NCBI GenBank assembly: GCA_018665625.1
Contig: JABJCF010000585.1
Span: 1-8,225, forward strand
Length of the DNA stretch: 8,225 nt
DNA from: Nitrospina sp.
Lineage (GTDB): Bacteria; Nitrospinota; Nitrospinia; Nitrospinales; VA-1
Direction of reading: 5' to 3'
Numbering within the stretch: the stretch's first letter is position 1; the number at the start of each line of letters is the position of its first letter. Positions 4,781 through 8,225 of this stretch are shown here, in pieces. Both the position numbers and the translations under genes were made by a program. The notes below the pieces were generated by a model that saw nothing but the letters and a program-made list of their open reading frames with translations, was not told the origin of the DNA and did not search any database.

Positions 4781-7276
4781 TCATTTTGCAGGAATATTTT
4801 TTGATTTCCAGTACCATGCCCCAAGGAACACTATCCAGGAAACCAGGGAAATCCAGACCCCGGGTAAGTAAGGGCTGCTATCAAAAAAGAAATGCAGTTT
4901 ATGTTTCCCCGCGGGCAATCGAACTCCCTTAAAGACCCCATTGGTCTTAATCACATCGGCTTCATCACCATCAATCTCGGCTCTCCAGTTCGGGTGCCAT
5001 GCATCCATCACCACCAACACCTCTTCTTCCTGGCTATCGGCCTGAAACACCATTTCCCCAAACTCAAACTTCTCAAGCTCCACTCGCCCTTTTGATTTCC
5101 CATTTTTCTCTGGAAAAATGAAGGAATCGGAATCTTTCCATAAATATGCAATTCCTTTTTCGGCATCATACAGGTCGCCAAAATTTTGAATATGCTCTAT
5201 TCGATCGGCTAGATAAAAATAGGGCCAGGCATTTAAATTTTTATAAACGTAAAACTGTTTGCTTGCATGAATCAACTCCAATTGTTCGTTCTCGGGCTGT
5301 CGATTTTCGGAAAGAAAATAATTTACCGCAGAAAAATCAAAAAGCCTCAATGGAAAAAAGTTGTGAAATAATTGTAAAGTTCGACGATACCCTTTTTCAT
5401 ATTTACCCTCTCTCCGCATGAACTCATCCATCATTAAGGCTACTTCCTTTGAGGTAAAGCTTTTTACTCCAGAAAAATCCAAGGTTGGCGCAACCAAATA
5501 ACCTACGTTATAGCGTCTAGGACCAAACTCTCCCTTAAGAATCCTTTCTTTTGTGCAAGCGATGAAATCCGAGCTACTTCGGCAACCCAGCACACCTAAC
5601 CTTGCGATTCGATCCGTTGGTTTAAAAATTTCAGAAAGGTTGACTCCATTTTTATTCTGGCGATCCCAAATCAATGATTCTTTATTCATCGGGTAAACAG
5701 TCCATACAAGGAGGATACTATTGGTAAGTATAAGTCCGGCAAAAATTCGACCATTTGCCAGCTTCAAAATATTCGCCCAATATGGAGTTACAAATAAAAG
5801 AGCCAAGGTAAAAGTCATGCCATAAAAAAGGATATCCTTTGCCCCCATGGTTTCATTAAAAAGCCTAACATTCCCTGAAATCAATCCGGGCAATACAGCC
5901 TTTGCATTTGTGGGGATATGAATAAACTGCGAAAACCAATCGCTTAAGAAATGAAGAATTGAAGCTAATGCCTGCGGTGTTGCCACCGCCAAGCAAGCTA
6001 TTACGAAGAGACCTGCATAAAGAAAAGAAATGAAAAAAGCAGCGACTCGGGTTACCCGTAGACCTCGCAAACTAATAGCGTAGTCATCCGACTGCAGCCG
6101 ATTTAAAAAGATTCCTATCAAAATGATTTCGTAAACGTGAATAATGGGATGAAACTTTGAGGGCGGGTAAAGATTTAGAAAGGATTGAATGATTTCCAGT
6201 ATTCCTGGGATTAAGACAACAAGCTCCTGATAAATGAGAAACCCCAAAACCACACATTTTGAAGCGAACTCCCAAAAGTTACGGCTTTTATAGAAAAAGG
6301 AAAACAGCAGCACGATCGGAAACAATGGCGAAACCATATTCCATTCTTGGATTCGGAAAGTTTGTGCCATGCCCAAGACACCAGTCCAGTGCGAAAAAAT
6401 TCCAGCATGAAAATACCCAAACAATCTTTCAAAAAGAATTTGCAAGGTCATAGAGGAGAAAAAAACATCATTGCTGTAATTTGGGTCTCTAACATAACCC
6501 ACCAGAAATTTCTCAAGAAAAAGGCTATAGAAAACCCAGGCCCCTAAAAGCACCATCGTTAGGCCAGATGCTAAGTTCAGCAGAAAAAAGCGTTTCAGCG
6601 CAACCCATAATTCGCCCGGACTTCTATGCAAATCTTTGTAGAGGATTAAAATTACGAAAAAAATTACTGCAAAAATCAACCCCTGATAAAGAATTGCAAA
6701 CGACCCTAAAAACAAAGAAGAACAAAGGGTGAGGGTATATTGGAAATAATGACGAAGCGAAGGCCCTTTTATAAAATCATACAGGATAAATGATATGGGA
6801 ACGGTTACGATTGAGAGAACAATCCAATGCCGCTGAAAAAAAAATTCATTTCTAAGCGGACTAAAAGCAATGAGGGATGCCAAGAGAATTTGAGGAACTA
6901 TTCCTATATCAGGAATGATTCTTTTTAAAAGATGGTAAACGGCAAGAGTTGCTACCCACAACAATATTAAGACGGAACAGTTATAAGCCAAAAGCGAATT
7001 CGGAAAAAATTGATCCCACCAACGGAAAAGCCCCCAAGAATGAAATAATCCTGGATCACCAAAAAAAAATGTTCCCCCTATTCCCAAATCAGGACGCCAG
7101 CCATTCGATAGCACATTTTGGGAGTGGTAAAATTTTACAACTGACGGGTCTTCTTCTACAAAGAATGTATCTCCAAAAAATACCCGGTAATACCCTAACA
7201 GCAAGATTACAAGTAGGCTGATAGGAGCGATCAGGATGTCGGCTTTGCGTTTACAGTTTAAACTAAATGAAATCAT
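4781..7276 (-). CDS. YfhO-like (GT-C type) multi-spanning membrane protein
   Basis: This 831-residue protein has roughly a dozen hydrophobic helices spread over the first 530 residues or so, a large soluble region and one last helix (about 803-823). The first outside loop carries an acidic E41-E42-D43 cluster after helix 1, where GT-C glycosyltransferases place their catalytic acid. The C-terminal part has the YfhO signature: a WHPNWRAEIDGDE segment (about 760-772), NGVFKGVRLPAGKH (about 779-792) and a closing PYLPGVWISL before the last helix. Length is close to that of Bacillus YfhO, a polytopic protein linked to glycosylation of lipoteichoic acid with lipid-linked sugars. By analogy this one may transfer sugars outside the membrane, but donor and acceptor cannot be inferred. 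It is first in a likely three-gene cassette with MBOAT and SGNH genes. A TGA immediately precedes the ATG in frame, fixing the longest start; no clear ribosome site is seen. Confidence 0.75.
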   Translation of the reverse strand: MISFSLNCKRKADILIAPISLLVILLLGYYRVFFGDTFFVEEDPSVVKFYHSQNVLSNGWRPDLGIGGTFFFGDPGLFHSWGLFRWWDQFFPNSLLAYNCSVLILLWVATLAVYHLLKRIIPDIGIVPQILLASLIAFSPLRNEFFFQRHWIVLSIVTVPISFILYDFIKGPSLRHYFQYTLTLCSSLFLGSFAILYQGLIFAVIFFVILILYKDLHRSPGELWVALKRFFLLNLASGLTMVLLGAWVFYSLFLEKFLVGYVRDPNYSNDVFFSSMTLQILFERLFGYFHAGIFSHWTGVLGMAQTFRIQEWNMVSPLFPIVLLFSFFYKSRNFWEFASKCVVLGFLIYQELVVLIPGILEIIQSFLNLYPPSKFHPIIHVYEIILIGIFLNRLQSDDYAISLRGLRVTRVAAFFISFLYAGLFVIACLAVATPQALASILHFLSDWFSQFIHIPTNAKAVLPGLISGNVRLFNETMGAKDILFYGMTFTLALLFVTPYWANILKLANGRIFAGLILTNSILLVWTVYPMNKESLIWDRQNKNGVNLSEIFKPTDRIARLGVLGCRSSSDFIACTKERILKGEFGPRRYNVGYLVAPTLDFSGVKSFTSKEVALMMDEFMRREGKYEKGYRRTLQLFHNFFPLRLFDFSAVNYFLSENRQPENEQLELIHASKQFYVYKNLNAWPYFYLADRIEHIQNFGDLYDAEKGIAYLWKDSDSFIFPEKNGKSKGRVELEKFEFGEMVFQADSQEEEVLVVMDAWHPNWRAEIDGDEADVIKTNGVFKGVRLPAGKHKLHFFFDSSPYLPGVWISLVSWIVFLGAWYWKSKNIPAK

Positions 7277-7333
7277 TCAAAGGAATAGTAAGCTGAGAGG
7301 AAGGCAGAGAAACAATTGGCATTTATGGTTGAT

Positions 7334-7339
7334 ATTATA
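7334..7339 (-). promoter_or_regulatory. Possible -10 box for the YfhO-MBOAT-SGNH cassette
   Basis: On the minus strand these bases read TATAAT, a perfect -10, about 58 bases before the YfhO-like start. At 16-18 bp spacing the -35 region reads CACTTT or CCACTT, a poor match, and it falls inside the neighbouring hairpin. The box may be a chance AT-rich match. Confidence 0.2.
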
Positions 7340-7356
7340 AAATTTTCAAGCCTGAA

Positions 7357-7373
7357 AAGTGGCTTTCCCACTT
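7357..7373 (-). terminator. Weak terminator-like hairpin after the radical SAM gene
   Basis: AAGTGG (7357-7362) and CCACTT (7368-7373) form a perfect 6-bp stem with a 5-base loop. Read on the minus strand, the stem is followed by TTTTC if its last bases are counted in the T-run. It lies about 120 bases past the radical SAM stop and before the YfhO-like gene, so it could separate two transcripts. The stem is short and the T-run poor. Confidence 0.3.
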
Positions 7374-7495
7374 AGCACCATAAGCGGGTCCCTTGAGCCA
7401 CACAAGACTTAAGCAACTACGATCGATCAGTTTCCTTTCACAATTTCGCAACGCTTTTGGTATACGAAAACCACTTTCATCTCGACTGCAAGCTA

Positions 7496-8225
7496 TTAAG
7501 TGGTGAAACTCTCCTGACGTAGTTCGTATGTAAGACGAAGGATTTCTTCTTGATTATCGAGTTTCAAATCAAGGAAGTCCTCTTCATTCAAATCCATCCA
7601 ACAATCCCAATTTTTTGAATCTTTGCCTGTTTGACCAAGTATTAAAATATAAACCGCTAACAGGTAATCCCGGATGTGGCGAAATGAGGCAAGACGTTTG
7701 AGCAGGCGGTATATAGGCTTTGGCCTCAAATAAAACCGGCGGAAAGCCAATCTTTCGAAGCGGTGTATGTCCTCGATTGATAATTGAGGTTGGTCAATCA
7801 AAACCTGACCCTGACCATACTTATACCAGTTTTGGTGAATTAGAGTTCCTTCTGTTTTTGCTTCGTTATACAGTGCTGTTCCCGGATAGGGAGTATTGAT
7901 TGAAAGTTGAAACAGGTCACAATCAAGCTCCATAGCAAAATTCAGGGTATCCTCCATGGTTGCCCAAGTTTCTCCCATATGCCCAATGATAAAAGAGCCA
8001 CGAACCTCAATCCCATGTCGATGGGATATCTCCACCGCTTCAATATAACGTTCGCGGGTGATGGGTTTTCCCATTCTTTCGGCAATTTTAGCATTGCCCG
8101 TTTCAATCCCTAAAATGACCTGATGACAACCGGCTTGTTTCATTGCCGAAGCCATTTGATCAGAAAAACAATCGCCACGAATATACGCGCTCCAGGAAAC
8201 CCCCAGATCCATCTCGACCATCTTT
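7496..8225 (-). CDS. BchE-like radical SAM protein, C-terminal part (5' end beyond the window)
   Basis: The frame stays open to the right edge, so the first visible ATG (8221) is probably internal. What is seen is the second half of a radical SAM barrel and its tail. Numbering from that ATG, GIETGN (38-43) is the SAM-contact strand. The stretch GSFIIGHMGETWATMEDT (75-92) and then TPYPGTALY (110-118) are characteristic of B12-binding radical SAM proteins of the BchE group. A basic, partly hydrophobic C-terminal tail follows, with RPKPIYRLLKRLASFRHIRD (about 166-185), and the end is acidic. The CxxxCxxC iron-sulfur motif and any cobalamin-binding domain would lie right of the window. Such proteins do methylations, rearrangements and cyclisations in lipid, pigment, antibiotic and glycan pathways. 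The reaction here cannot be predicted. The 219-bp gap and possible terminator argue against co-transcription with the YfhO-like gene. Confidence 0.85.
   Translation of the reverse strand, partial: KMVEMDLGVSWSAYIRGDCFSDQMASAMKQAGCHQVILGIETGNAKIAERMGKPITRERYIEAVEISHRHGIEVRGSFIIGHMGETWATMEDTLNFAMELDCDLFQLSINTPYPGTALYNEAKTEGTLIHQNWYKYGQGQVLIDQPQLSIEDIHRFERLAFRRFYLRPKPIYRLLKRLASFRHIRDYLLAVYILILGQTGKDSKNWDCWMDLNEEDFLDLKLDNQEEILRLTYELRQESFTT

Noticed and set aside
4723..5421. Three plus-strand open frames (4723-4932, 4892-5095, 5146-5421)
   Set aside because: They are antisense to the MBOAT start and to the YfhO-like C-terminal region, with no recognisable motifs.
6084..6547. Several open frames on both strands
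   Set aside because: All overlap the long YfhO-like frame, whose hydrophobic helices explain the coding signal.
6949..7221. Plus-strand open frame of 90 codons
   Set aside because: It is antisense to the first helices of the YfhO-like protein and has no independent support.
7907..8113. Plus-strand open frame of 68 codons
   Set aside because: It is antisense to conserved radical SAM motifs.
1..8225. CRISPR array, tRNA, rRNA or phage attachment site
   Set aside because: No regularly spaced repeats, cloverleaf or conserved rRNA segments were found on reading the window.

Overview
The window looks like a piece of a diderm (Gram-negative) bacterial genome of moderate to low GC. The diderm call rests on inner-membrane parts of a type IV pilus/type II secretion machine and on a periplasmic-type glycan O-acylation pair. 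I cannot assign a lineage from the sequence alone; a deltaproteobacteria-like or Nitrospinota-like background would fit but is a guess. No rRNA, tRNA or CRISPR array was seen.

Left edge (1-138): the outer end of an insertion sequence, most probably of the IS21 family. It has an internal hairpin, two degenerate terminal repeats 24 bp apart, and a perfect TTGACA hexamer at the very tip. The element lies inside the actin-like (PilM) part of a pilus/secretion gene, because the PilM C-terminal signature starts within a few bases of the element end.

Plus strand (139-2012): the surviving 3' part of a PilM-PilN (GspL-like) fusion gene, then a PilO/GspM-like gene and a small exported PilP/GspB/GspC-like gene. 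These would form the inner-membrane platform that links a cytoplasmic ATPase to an outer-membrane secretin. The secretin gene (pilQ/gspD) often found next is absent, and the set ends against a convergent block.

Minus strand (7276 down to 2085): three genes in transcription order. They encode a large YfhO/GT-C-like membrane protein, an AlgI-type MBOAT acyltransferase and a membrane-anchored SGNH-hydrolase-like protein. MBOAT plus SGNH is the recognised core for exporting acyl (usually acetyl) groups onto extracytoplasmic glycans. The YfhO-like protein could supply or modify the glycan. The MBOAT and SGNH genes are visibly more AT-rich than the YfhO-like gene and the pilus genes, so the cassette may be composite.

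Right edge (7496-8225, minus strand): the C-terminal part of a BchE-like radical SAM protein whose 5' end lies beyond the window. A 219-bp spacer with a possible weak terminator separates it from the YfhO-like gene.

The most notable points are the IS end splitting the PilM-PilN gene with an outward -35 hexamer at its tip, and the YfhO-MBOAT-SGNH cassette, whose glycan substrate is unknown.
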